Assembly: GCA_015056475.1 (NCBI GenBank) | Contig: SVGF01000006.1 | Span: 1 to 39,973 of the forward strand | Length of the DNA: 39,973 bases | DNA from: Clostridiales bacterium | GTDB lineage: Bacteria > Bacillota > Clostridia > HGM11327 | Direction of reading: 5' to 3' | Part shown: piece by piece, positions 24,297-32,021 of the stretch | Layout of the letters: every line of letters begins with the position of its first letter | Position numbering within the stretch: position 1 is the first letter of the stretch | Position numbers and translations under genes: made by a program | The notes under the pieces: model-generated | What the model was told of the DNA's origin: nothing | Seen by the model: the letters and a program-made list of their open reading frames with translations, nothing else | Database searches by the model: none

Positions 24297-24325
24297 TTGA
24301 CAAATTTGTGTCAATAATGTATAAT
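24297..24325 (+). promoter_or_regulatory. consensus promoter with inverted repeat, beta-helix gene
   Basis: TTGACA (24297-24302), 17-nt spacer, TATAAT (24320-24325), exact consensus. The -35 hexamer is the left arm of a perfect inverted repeat, TTGACA-6-TGTCAA (24297-24314), positioned as a possible operator. Confidence 0.85.
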
Positions 24326-24359
24326 CAAATAAAACCATGCATGTTTTGGAGGTGCAATT

Positions 24360-25793
24360 ATGGATAATAAAATAGGCTACGTTGATGCAATGCAATTGGA
24401 GGTCATAAAAAATAACGTGCTTGATGAGAGGGTGGCTCAGATAAGAAGCACACCGAATATGGATATTGCTGAGGGTGCGGTAGTATATTACGTTTCTCCC
24501 GACGGCGATGACGCAAATTCGGGCACTTCACCCGAAAGCCCATGGAAAACACCTTCGAGGATCAATGATGTTACACTTGAGGAGGGAAGTTACGTTTGCT
24601 TTGAAAGAGGCGGCATATACAGAGGAAATTTCATTCTTCAGAACGGAGTTACGTATACTGCATACGGCGAAGGTGACAAGCCAAAGCTTTATGCATCACC
24701 CGAAAACGGTGCTGAGCCTGAAAAATGGCATAAGTCAAGAGTTGAAAACGTGTGGTATTACGAGATAGAGAATGAGGATATTGGTACGCTTGTGTTCAAT
24801 GACGGTGAGGCTTGCGCGGTGAAGGTGTTGCCATACGTTAACAAGGATGGAGTTGCTTCGAACAGGACAACGAGGCAGCCTTTCAGCGGTATTGAGGACA
24901 TAAGTGAAGATCTTGTGTTCTACCACGCGCATGAGGAGAATAGATTATACCTTTACAGTGAAAAGAACCCCGGTGAGAGATTTGATTCCATAGAATTCAA
25001 TACTAAGGGGCATATTTTCAGCTGCAGAGGTAAGCTTTATGACGTTACGGTGGATAATCTTTGCCTTAAGTATTGCGGTTCACATGCAATAGGGCTTTTT
25101 AATTCGTATGGACTCTGCGTAAAAAACTGTGAGTTTGAGTGGATAGGCGGATCTATTCAGGGTGGATCCACAAGATACGGTAACGCGGTAGAGATTTGGG
25201 AGAATTGCGATAGATTTACGGTTGAAAACTGCAGCTTTTACCAGATCTACGACGCGGCAATGACTCCGCAATTTGTAATGCCGAAGCAGGAAGAAGCACC
25301 CGAGGGTTATGCTTGCTATATGAAGAACATAAAGTTCAGCAATAACGTGGTTGAGTGCGCAAATTATCCCGTGGAATATTTTATGCACGGAGTATGGGAG
25401 GGCAACCCCAGCGGTATTTACGGCTTTGAGATAAGTGATAATCTGTTTTTTGATGCTGGCGAGGGCTTTAGCTATCAGCGCCCCGACAGAACTGAGGCGG
25501 CACACATAAAGAGCTGGAGCGCGCATTGCGTTTTGAGGGATTTTGTTATAAGAAACAATATTATGTGCCAGTCAAAGAATATGCTCATTCACGTTCATCC
25601 TGTTGAGCCCGGATTTGACGTGGGAGATTGCTTGCCGATATTTGAAAACAACATAATTATTGGCAGAGATGGCGACTCATTCGGTATTCTGGAGCAGTCA
25701 AAGGTGCACGAGCGACAGGTCTACGATGAGAAGATAGTGGACTATCTTGGTGATAAGTGCAAAAATAATCAGCTGCTGTTTTTGGTGGACTGA
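24360..25793 (+). CDS. right-handed parallel beta-helix protein, probable glycan enzyme
   Basis: This 477-residue protein opens, after about 40 residues, with VVYYVSPDGDDANSGTSPES and PWKTPSRIND. That start is characteristic of pectate-lyase-fold proteins such as PL9, GH120 and GH141 relatives. The rest has the repeated short strands and Asn/Cys ladders of a parallel beta-helix (for example LCVKNCEFEWIGG, FTVENCSFYQIYDAA, FVIRNNIMCQSKN). I cannot tell lyase from hydrolase. No signal peptide is present, which is unusual for a secreted pectinase and fits intracellular processing. GGAGG at 24348-24352 precedes the ATG. It is divergent from the GH106 operon and shares the intergenic region with it, suggesting common control. 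Confidence 0.7.
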   Translation: MDNKIGYVDAMQLEVIKNNVLDERVAQIRSTPNMDIAEGAVVYYVSPDGDDANSGTSPESPWKTPSRINDVTLEEGSYVCFERGGIYRGNFILQNGVTYTAYGEGDKPKLYASPENGAEPEKWHKSRVENVWYYEIENEDIGTLVFNDGEACAVKVLPYVNKDGVASNRTTRQPFSGIEDISEDLVFYHAHEENRLYLYSEKNPGERFDSIEFNTKGHIFSCRGKLYDVTVDNLCLKYCGSHAIGLFNSYGLCVKNCEFEWIGGSIQGGSTRYGNAVEIWENCDRFTVENCSFYQIYDAAMTPQFVMPKQEEAPEGYACYMKNIKFSNNVVECANYPVEYFMHGVWEGNPSGIYGFEISDNLFFDAGEGFSYQRPDRTEAAHIKSWSAHCVLRDFVIRNNIMCQSKNMLIHVHPVEPGFDVGDCLPIFENNIIIGRDGDSFGILEQSKVHERQVYDEKIVDYLGDKCKNNQLLFLVD

Positions 25794-25823
25794 AAAATAT
25801 AAAAAGATAAGAAGGAAAGCTTT

Positions 25824-26129
25824 ATGGGTAACGGATGGGACCCAAGATACAGTTTTGCAATACTGTTTATTGCGATTTTGGCGGTACAGCTATTGCTTTG
25901 CTTTAAGGTAAAGAAAATATGGATAAGACTGCTGCCAACGGCAATATTGCTGGTGAGCACGGTTGTTACGGTGATCTATACGTATCAGGAAGAAGACGTT
26001 TGGATGCGCTTTTTTAATTCTATGTATATGATAGTTTCAGTCATGTGTCTGGCAGGAAGCGCAGTAGGCTGGCTGGTGTGGGCAATTAAGTATTTTGTCA
26101 CGAGAAAAAAGGTTAAATCGGAAGAATAA
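25824..26129 (+). CDS. small three-helix membrane protein, unknown
   Basis: This 101-residue protein has three hydrophobic segments (about 10-26, 33-52 and 66-90) and a basic C-terminal tail (RKKVKSEE). AAGGA precedes the ATG by 8 nt. It lies 30 nt after the beta-helix gene and before a terminator, so it is probably in the same transcript. I do not recognise a family, and no catalytic motif is visible. It is too short for a transporter unless it oligomerises. Confidence 0.7.
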   Translation: MGNGWDPRYSFAILFIAILAVQLLLCFKVKKIWIRLLPTAILLVSTVVTVIYTYQEEDVWMRFFNSMYMIVSVMCLAGSAVGWLVWAIKYFVTRKKVKSEE

Positions 26130-26136
26130 AGGCTAC

Positions 26137-26173
26137 AAAAGGCATCTGAAAATAACGGATGTCTTTTGTTTTT
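26137..26173 (+). terminator. terminator after the small membrane protein gene
   Basis: AAAAGGCATC (26137-26146) pairs with GATGTCTTTT (26158-26167) including one G-T pair, followed by G and a run of T. Confidence 0.8.
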
Positions 26174-26176
26174 TAC

Positions 26177-26205
26177 TTGATATTATCCATTGTTTGTGAT
26201 AAAAT
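26177..26205 (+). promoter_or_regulatory. promoter of the deoD-deoB-cdd-udp operon
   Basis: TTGATA (26177-26182), 17-nt spacer, TAAAAT (26200-26205), with TGTGA before the -10 as at the 36253 promoter. I see no obvious DeoR operator. Confidence 0.65.
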
Positions 26206-26256
26206 AAATATATAAGCAAAGGTTTGCATACAATAAAATAAAAAGAGGTAATTATT

Positions 26257-27009
26257 ATGAGCAAGAAAACACCGCATATAAATCTTTTGAATGAGGAACT
26301 TGGCTTTGGCAAGACTGTGCTTATGCCGGGCGATCCGTTGAGAGCAAAATTTATTGCTGAGAATTATTTTGATGATCCCGTGCTCGTAAATAACGTAAGA
26401 GGCGTAAACGGATATACGGGCTTTTACAAGGGTACAAAGGTTTCGGTAATGGCAAGCGGTATGGGTATGCCGTCCATGGGTATTTACAGCTGGGAACTTT
26501 ACAAGTATTTTGGTGTACAGAATATTATGAGAATAGGCAGCGCGGGAGCTATCAATACTGACGTAAAGCTTCGCGATATAGTAATAGGAATGGGTGCTTG
26601 CACAAATTCAAACTTTGCAGCGCAGTACGATATGCCCGGCACGGTTTGCCCGATATGCGACTATGCAATGCTTGCGGCTGCAAAGGCAAATGCGGATAGG
26701 CTTAATATCAACACTCGTGTAGGTAGCTTGTTCTCTGCAGATACGTTCTATGATGACGTTTACGGTGCGGTAACGTGGCAGAAAATGGGTTGTCTTGCGG
26801 TTGAGATGGAGGCTGCGGCACTTTATTGGACCGCAATGCGCCTTGGAATGAGAGCACTTGCGATATGCACTGTTTCGGACACGGTTTATCCGCCTTACGA
26901 GGGACTTTCGGCAGAAGACAGAGAAAAGACGTTTACACAGATGATGGAGCTTGCGCTTGAAACTGCTGTTGAGCTTGATAACTTGCCGATGCTTACCCCA
27001 AGGGATTGA
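26257..27009 (+). CDS. deoD: purine-nucleoside phosphorylase, DeoD type
   Basis: This 250-residue enzyme cleaves purine (deoxy)ribonucleosides with phosphate to base plus (deoxy)ribose-1-phosphate in the cytoplasm. The hexameric-type signatures are clear: VLMPGDPLRAKFIAENY near the start, VSVMASGMGMPSMGIYSWEL, IMRIGSAGAI, and the substrate region LAVEMEAAALYW with TVSDTV. It is slightly longer than the usual 236 residues at the C terminus. AGAGGT precedes the ATG. It is the first gene of a nucleoside salvage operon and is followed by deoB after 6 nt. Confidence 0.95.
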   Translation: MSKKTPHINLLNEELGFGKTVLMPGDPLRAKFIAENYFDDPVLVNNVRGVNGYTGFYKGTKVSVMASGMGMPSMGIYSWELYKYFGVQNIMRIGSAGAINTDVKLRDIVIGMGACTNSNFAAQYDMPGTVCPICDYAMLAAAKANADRLNINTRVGSLFSADTFYDDVYGAVTWQKMGCLAVEMEAAALYWTAMRLGMRALAICTVSDTVYPPYEGLSAEDREKTFTQMMELALETAVELDNLPMLTPRD

Positions 27010-27015
27010 TATATT

Positions 27016-28185
27016 ATGATAAAGAGAGTTTTTCTGATAATTCTTGACAGCTTTGGTATTGGTGCCTGTGAGGACTCTGCTGATTTTGGCGATGCGGGGG
27101 CAAATACTTTAGCTTCTGTTTACGCTTCAAAATATTTTTGTGCGCCAAACCTTGCAAAAATGGGCTTATTCAATATTGACGGCGTTGAGGTTGGCAAAAA
27201 GCAAGAGCCTATCGCCGCGCACGCAAGGTTGAAAGAGCTTTCAAAGGGCAAGGACACCACGATAGGGCATTGGGAGATAGCGGGAATCGTATCAAACGAG
27301 CCGTTGCCGACGTATCCTGACGGATTCCCCGAAGACGTGATAAACGAATTCTCTTTGAAGACCGGACGCGGTGTGCTTTGCAACAAGCCGTATTCGGGAA
27401 CGAAGGTTATTGAAGATTACGGCAACGAGCACGTAAAAACGGGTGAGCTGATAGTTTATACGTCAGCAGACAGCGTTTTTCAGATAGCGGCGCACGAGGA
27501 CGTTGTTCCGTTGGAGAAGCTTTACGAATATTGCCGTATTGCGAGAAATATTTTACAAGGCAAGCACGGGGTAGGCAGAGTAATAGCAAGACCCTTTGCG
27601 GGTGAAAGCGGAAAATATTACAGGACCTCGGGAAGACACGATTATTCGCTTGAGCCGCCCGAAAAGACGGTGCTTGAGGAATTATCTTTGGCGGGGCTTG
27701 ACGTTATATCGGTTGGTAAGATCAACGATATTTTTTGCGGCAGGGGCGTAACCAAGCATTATGCAACAAGCTCCAATAAAAACGGTATGGAGACCGTTTT
27801 GCAGATAGCAAAAACTGAATTCAACGGATTGTGCTTTGTGAATCTGGTGGATTTTGATATGGTTTACGGTCACAGACGCGACGTTGACGGGTATGCAAGG
27901 GCTATATCCGAATTTGACGAGTGGCTCGGCGGATTTATTTGTAAGATGGGATCTGAAGACGTTGTTATGATAACTGCTGATCACGGCTGTGACCCCGGTT
28001 ACACAAAAACGACCGATCACACGAGAGAATTTGTGCCGTTGTTGATATACACAAGCGATATAAAGCCCGTTGATATTGGAACGAGGGAAGGCTTTGGTTG
28101 TGTTGGTAAGACCGTTTGCGATCTGCTTGGAGTGGATACAAACACCCAAGGTGAATCCTTAAAGGATGAAATATATGGAAGCTGA
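27016..28185 (+). CDS. deoB: phosphopentomutase
   Basis: This 389-residue enzyme interconverts (deoxy)ribose-1-phosphate and (deoxy)ribose-5-phosphate, using the products of deoD and udp. It has the alkaline-phosphatase-superfamily metal motifs: LIILDSFGIGACEDS at the start, the phosphorylated-threonine block GKDTTIGHWEIAG, and a C-terminal MITADHGCDPGY with TDHTREFVPLL. Length is typical. The start follows the deoD stop by 6 nt, with translation probably coupled. Its 3' end overlaps the cdd start by 11 nt. Confidence 0.95.
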   Translation: MIKRVFLIILDSFGIGACEDSADFGDAGANTLASVYASKYFCAPNLAKMGLFNIDGVEVGKKQEPIAAHARLKELSKGKDTTIGHWEIAGIVSNEPLPTYPDGFPEDVINEFSLKTGRGVLCNKPYSGTKVIEDYGNEHVKTGELIVYTSADSVFQIAAHEDVVPLEKLYEYCRIARNILQGKHGVGRVIARPFAGESGKYYRTSGRHDYSLEPPEKTVLEELSLAGLDVISVGKINDIFCGRGVTKHYATSSNKNGMETVLQIAKTEFNGLCFVNLVDFDMVYGHRRDVDGYARAISEFDEWLGGFICKMGSEDVVMITADHGCDPGYTKTTDHTREFVPLLIYTSDIKPVDIGTREGFGCVGKTVCDLLGVDTNTQGESLKDEIYGS

Positions 28186-28603
28186 TGATTTGATAAAGAT
28201 AGCGACAAATGCTATGCAAAAGGCGTATTCGCCGTATTCTGAATGCAAGGTGGGTGCTGCGCTTTTAACCAAAAGTGGGATAGTATTTGAAGGTTGTAAC
28301 GTTGAAAATGCGTCGTTTGGAGTGACCTGCTGTGCAGAGAGGGTTGCAATATTCAAGGCGATAAGCGAGGGCGAAACGGAATTTGATGCCATTGCTGTTG
28401 CAGGTGGGAAAAACGGCGTTGTTGCTGATGCGTTTGTACCTTGCGGTGTGTGCAGGCAGGTCATGGCGGAATTTTGCGGGCCTGAGTTTGCTGTGTTTGT
28501 TGCGAAAAAGGACGGATATGTCAAAACGACGTTGGGAGAATTATTACCGTTGGCTTTTACGAGTGAAAATCTGACTGATGAAGGAGATAATTATGAGCGA
28601 TGA
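28175..28603 (+). CDS. cdd: cytidine deaminase
   Basis: This 142-residue enzyme deaminates cytidine and deoxycytidine to the uridine forms, feeding uridine phosphorylase. It has the zinc-binding pair CNVENASFGVTCCAERVA (with CxAE) and PCGVCRQVMAEF (PCxxC), and the usual AYSPYSECKVGAAL opening. I chose ATG 28175, where AAAGGA lies 8 nt upstream. An in-frame ATG at 28166 sits inside that ribosome binding site. It overlaps deoB at the 5' end and udp at the 3' end by 11 nt each, showing tight coupling. Confidence 0.95.
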   Translation: MEADDLIKIATNAMQKAYSPYSECKVGAALLTKSGIVFEGCNVENASFGVTCCAERVAIFKAISEGETEFDAIAVAGGKNGVVADAFVPCGVCRQVMAEFCGPEFAVFVAKKDGYVKTTLGELLPLAFTSENLTDEGDNYER

Positions 28604-29357
28604 ATTGCAATATCACATAAAGCTTTCAAAGGAGCAGGGTGCAAGGTATGCATTGATACCGGGAGATCCCGGCAGAGTTGAGAAAATAGCGGGGTACCTT
28701 GATTCCCCAAGGCAGATACAGTATAACAGAGAATACAACACCTTTGAGGGATACCTTGAGGGTGAAAGGGTGCTCGTGGTGTCTACGGGGATTGGAGGAC
28801 CGTCCGCTGCGATATGCATTGAGGAGCTGAGCAATATTGGCGTTGATACGATCATAAGGATAGGCACTTGCGGAGGTATGGCACTTGACGTTGACCCGGG
28901 TGACGTTGTGATAGCAAGCGGTGCAATAAGGCTTGACGGCACGTCAAAGGAGTATATGCCGATAGAATTTCCTGCTGTGGCGGATTTTGGCATTACCATG
29001 GAGCTTGCAAATGCGGCAAGATCGCTCGGACAGAAATATCACGTTGGCGTGGTGCAGTCAAAGGACAGCTTTTACGGACAACATTCGCCCGAAAGCATGC
29101 CGACAAGTGACGAGCTTTCATACAAATGGCGCGCATGGATGAGGGGCGGTTGCCTTGCCTCGGAAATGGAAAGCTCAACGCTTTTTATTGTGAGCGCGGT
29201 AAGAAATTTGAGGTCGGGAGCACTTTTCCATTGCGTGTGGAATCAAGAGCAGGCAGGCTGTGGAATGCCCGTGCAGAGGACGCATGATACGAGCGCGGCG
29301 ATAAAGATCGCGGTGGAGGCTATGCGGAGTATAATTTTGAAGGATAAAAAGCTTTGA
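28593..29357 (+). CDS. udp: uridine phosphorylase
   Basis: This 254-residue enzyme splits uridine with phosphate to uracil and ribose-1-phosphate. It belongs to the same nucleoside phosphorylase-I superfamily as DeoD, with YALIPGDPGRVEKIA at the start, VSTGIGGPSAAICIEEL, IIRIGTCGGM, and the substrate motif LASEMESSTLFIV. AAGGAG at 28581-28586 supports ATG 28593 over an upstream in-frame ATG at 28578. It is the last gene of the deo operon. The pentose phosphate end product enters central metabolism. Confidence 0.93.
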   Translation: MSDELQYHIKLSKEQGARYALIPGDPGRVEKIAGYLDSPRQIQYNREYNTFEGYLEGERVLVVSTGIGGPSAAICIEELSNIGVDTIIRIGTCGGMALDVDPGDVVIASGAIRLDGTSKEYMPIEFPAVADFGITMELANAARSLGQKYHVGVVQSKDSFYGQHSPESMPTSDELSYKWRAWMRGGCLASEMESSTLFIVSAVRNLRSGALFHCVWNQEQAGCGMPVQRTHDTSAAIKIAVEAMRSIILKDKKL

Positions 29358-29362
29358 TAGGC

Positions 29363-29391
29363 TTGAATTTACTATTCAAATTAAATAATAA
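29363..29391 (+). promoter_or_regulatory. possible promoter of the tandem hydrolase genes
   Basis: TTGAAT (29363-29368), 17-nt spacer, TAATAA (29386-29391). The match is moderate, so readthrough from the deo operon is also possible because no terminator lies between. Confidence 0.35.
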
Positions 29392-29432
29392 ACGAACAAA
29401 TACAAATTTTAAGATCGGGAGGAAACATCATT

Positions 29433-30458
29433 ATGATGGAAATATTGCCGAAGGACCACAACCTTGAGTTAATAAAGAATATAACCCCGTCCATGCGATA
29501 CAAGGACGGTGAGGATTTTGCACAATGGCAAGCGAATGCGCGTGCAAAGCTATGCGAGCTTCTTGGATTTGACAACATAAAGAAGGCTGAGGATGATAAG
29601 TTTACGGTTGAATACAATATCCAAACGGAAGATTACACGGAATGCCGCTTTACGTTGCAGAGCGAGGAGGGATATATTTTCCCCGTGGTTATGCGCGTGC
29701 CGAGTGATATAAAGGGCAAAATGCCCGTTATGCTTGCTTTACAGGGACATAGCACGGGTATGCACAATTCCTTTGGTAAGCCTATTTTTGCAAAAGATGA
29801 ACGATTCCTTGCCGAGGGTGACAGTGATTTTGTGGTAAGAGCGCTTAAAGAGGGCTGCATTGGTGTAGCTATTGAGCAAAGAAACTTTGGTGAGTGCGGC
29901 GGCAATGCTCAAACAGGCGAGCCCGAGTGCCATATTTCCACAATGAACGCAATTCTTTTGGGTAAGACTACCATTGGCGAGAGAGTGCTTGACGTTATGT
30001 GTGTTATTGATGCGCTTATAAAGTATTTTGATTTTATTGATACCGACAATATTATGCTGATGGGAGAATCCGGCGGCGGCACGGCAACATTGTATGCGGC
30101 GGCTGTTGATGAGAGGATCAGCCTTGCAATGCCCATATGTGCTGTGTGTACTTACAAGCACTCCATTGCGGCAATGCATCATTGTGTTTGTAATTTTGTG
30201 CCCGGCATTGCAAAATATTTTGATATGAGCGATATAACCGGACTTATTGCGCCCAGAAAATTGGTGGTGGTAAACGGCAGATACGATAATATTTTCCCCG
30301 ATAAGGGTGTAAGAGAAACTTACGAGGAAACCAAGAGATTGTATAAGGCTGCGGGAGTGCCCGATAATTGCGCGCTTGTGACGGGAGAGGGCGGACACAG
30401 ATTCTATGCAGATGCTGCATGGCCGGTGGTGCATAATATAAGAGGAAATTTATCATGA
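29433..30458 (+). CDS. alpha/beta hydrolase 1, acetyl-esterase-like
   Basis: This 341-residue cytoplasmic protein has an alpha/beta-hydrolase fold related to acetyl-xylan esterase-like (dienelactone hydrolase clan) enzymes. The nucleophile elbow is GESGGG, the acid is probably Asp in NGRYDNIFP, and the histidine is in EGGHRFYADAAW. The oxyanion region is LQGHSTGMH. It is almost a copy of the next gene; by eye about 38 of 336 aligned residues differ. GGGAGG lies about 10 nt upstream of the ATG pair at 29433/29436. Its stop overlaps the next start by 4 nt. Removal of acyl groups from sugars is the likely role, given the glycan genes around it. Confidence 0.8.
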   Translation: MMEILPKDHNLELIKNITPSMRYKDGEDFAQWQANARAKLCELLGFDNIKKAEDDKFTVEYNIQTEDYTECRFTLQSEEGYIFPVVMRVPSDIKGKMPVMLALQGHSTGMHNSFGKPIFAKDERFLAEGDSDFVVRALKEGCIGVAIEQRNFGECGGNAQTGEPECHISTMNAILLGKTTIGERVLDVMCVIDALIKYFDFIDTDNIMLMGESGGGTATLYAAAVDERISLAMPICAVCTYKHSIAAMHHCVCNFVPGIAKYFDMSDITGLIAPRKLVVVNGRYDNIFPDKGVRETYEETKRLYKAAGVPDNCALVTGEGGHRFYADAAWPVVHNIRGNLS

Positions 30459-31465
30459 TGGAAGTATTGCCAAAGGATCTCAATCTTGAATTGATAAAGA
30501 ATATAACCCCGTCAATGCGTTACAAGGATGGCGAGGATTTTGCCGAATGGCAAAAGAAAGCGCGAGCAAAGCTGTGTGAGCTTCTTGGTTTTGACAATAT
30601 GAAAAAAGCTGCTGATGATAAATTCACGCTTGAATATAACGTCAAAACCGATGAATACACAGAGTATCGCTTTACGTTGCAGAGCGAGGAGGGATATATT
30701 TTCCCCGTTGTTATGCGCGTGCCAAATGATATAAAGGGTAAAATGCCCGTTATGCTTACTTTGCAGGGACACAGTACGGGTATGCATATTTCGCTTGGTA
30801 AGCCGATATTTGCAAAGGATGAAAAGTCCATTTCTGAGGGTGACCGTGATTTTGTTGTAAGAACGCTCAAAGAGGGTTGTATTGGTGTTGCGATCGAGCA
30901 GAGAAATTTTGGCGAATGCGGCGGTAATGCTGTATCGGGTGCGCCCGAATGCCATATCTCAACAATGAACGCAATTATGCTGGGCAAGACTACGATCGGC
31001 GAGCGAGTGCTTGACACGATGTGCGTTATTGATGCGCTTATTAAGTATTTTGATTTTATTGATACCGATAAAATTATGCTGATGGGCAATTCCGGTGGTG
31101 GCACGGCAACGTTCTACGCGGCGGCGATCGACGAGAGAATTAGCCTTGCAATGCCTTCGTGCGCTGTTTGTACTTACAAGCATTCTATTGCCGCAATAAA
31201 GCATTGTGTTTGCAATTTTGTGCCGGGTATTGCAAAATATTTTGATATGAGCGATATAACAGGACTTATTGCGCCGCGCAAATTGGTAATAGTAAACGGC
31301 AGATATGATAATATTTTCCCCGATGAGGGTGTAAGAGAAACGTACGAGGAAACAAAGAGATTGTATAAGGCTGCGGGAGTGCCCGATAATTGCGCGCTTG
31401 TGACGGGAGAGGGCGGACACAGATTCTATGCAGATGCGGCATGGCCGGTGGTACATAAGATATAG
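30455..31465 (+). CDS. alpha/beta hydrolase 2, tandem copy
   Basis: This 336-residue protein is the tandem duplicate of the preceding hydrolase, with the same catalytic residues. The elbow reads GNSGGG instead of GESGGG. Changes cluster around residues 112-130 and 150-170, where the first copy has FLAEGDSD and NAQTGEP and this one has SISEGDRD and NAVSGAP. These regions may shape substrate choice. The start overlaps the previous stop (ATGA), and AGAGGA lies 10 nt upstream. The long identical stretches suggest recent duplication or gene conversion. Confidence 0.8.
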   Translation: MMEVLPKDLNLELIKNITPSMRYKDGEDFAEWQKKARAKLCELLGFDNMKKAADDKFTLEYNVKTDEYTEYRFTLQSEEGYIFPVVMRVPNDIKGKMPVMLTLQGHSTGMHISLGKPIFAKDEKSISEGDRDFVVRTLKEGCIGVAIEQRNFGECGGNAVSGAPECHISTMNAIMLGKTTIGERVLDTMCVIDALIKYFDFIDTDKIMLMGNSGGGTATFYAAAIDERISLAMPSCAVCTYKHSIAAIKHCVCNFVPGIAKYFDMSDITGLIAPRKLVIVNGRYDNIFPDEGVRETYEETKRLYKAAGVPDNCALVTGEGGHRFYADAAWPVVHKI

Positions 31466-31562
31466 TGAGATGTAGAGTAATGTAAATAAGGTACAATATT
31501 TCTGTCGATAACTGAAGACAAGATGTATATTCAGTATATGAAATATGGTAGGAGAGGGCAAA

Positions 31563-31799
31563 ATGGAAGAAAGTCAATACAAAATGAATCTTATAAAAAT
31601 AGGTTTGAAGATAGCTTATTACAGAAAGCTTCAAGGTATGACACAGGAAGAATTGGCAGAGGCGTGTGATCTGTCTTCGGGGTACGTTTCACAGCTTGAA
31701 GCACCGAATTGCTTTTTCTGTCCATCGCTAAAGACTTTGTTTAAGATTGCTAACGTACTCGGTACAACTGTTTCCAAGCTTACGGATATTGAAGATTGA
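31563..31799 (+). CDS. XRE-family transcriptional regulator
   Basis: This 78-residue protein is almost only a Cro/C1-type helix-turn-helix: LKIAYYRKLQGMTQEELAEA, then CDLSSGYVSQLE as the recognition helix, then a third helix region with LKTLFKIANVLGTTVSKLTD. There is no effector domain. GGAGAGGG lies 5-7 nt before ATG 31563. It lies between the hydrolase pair and the microcompartment locus, with its own downstream terminator. It is a candidate regulator of the GRM operon next door, but that is positional inference only. Confidence 0.88.
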   Translation: MEESQYKMNLIKIGLKIAYYRKLQGMTQEELAEACDLSSGYVSQLEAPNCFFCPSLKTLFKIANVLGTTVSKLTDIED

Positions 31800-31826
31800 T
31801 ACTTAAATTTATTACGTTTGTTTTGG

Positions 31827-31856
31827 CGCATAAGGAGAATTCTTTATGCGTTTTTT
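31827..31856 (+). terminator. terminator of the XRE regulator gene
   Basis: CGCATAA (31827-31833) pairs with TTATGCG (31844-31850), followed by six T. A second, shorter hairpin (GCAC/GTGC, 31864-31880) with a T7 tail follows directly and may reinforce it. Confidence 0.8.
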
Positions 31857-31894
31857 GTTTTATGCACGATTTTATGGTGCTTTTTTTAATTAAA

Positions 31895-31921
31895 TCCACA
31901 AAAACAAGCAAAAAAATGTGG
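31895..31921. promoter_or_regulatory. possible operator upstream of the GRM operon
   Basis: TCCACA (31895-31900) and TGTGG (31917-31921) form an inverted repeat separated by 16 nt, ending 18 nt upstream of the -35. The same CCACAT/ATGTGG words recur at the second GRM promoter (36188-36267). A shared regulator is inferred. Confidence 0.4.
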
Positions 31922-31939
31922 TTTTTTACTGATTTGGTG

Positions 31940-31968
31940 TTGACAAAATCGTGTTTTTGTTTTATACT
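31940..31968 (+). promoter_or_regulatory. promoter of the glycyl-radical microcompartment operon
   Basis: TTGACA (31940-31945), 17-nt spacer, TATACT (31963-31968). The dehydratase start codon lies 54 nt downstream of the -10. Confidence 0.8.
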
Positions 31969-32021
31969 ATATATGAAACAATAGGGATGTTGTATTCACT
32001 TACAAGAAAGGATTGAAGGTT

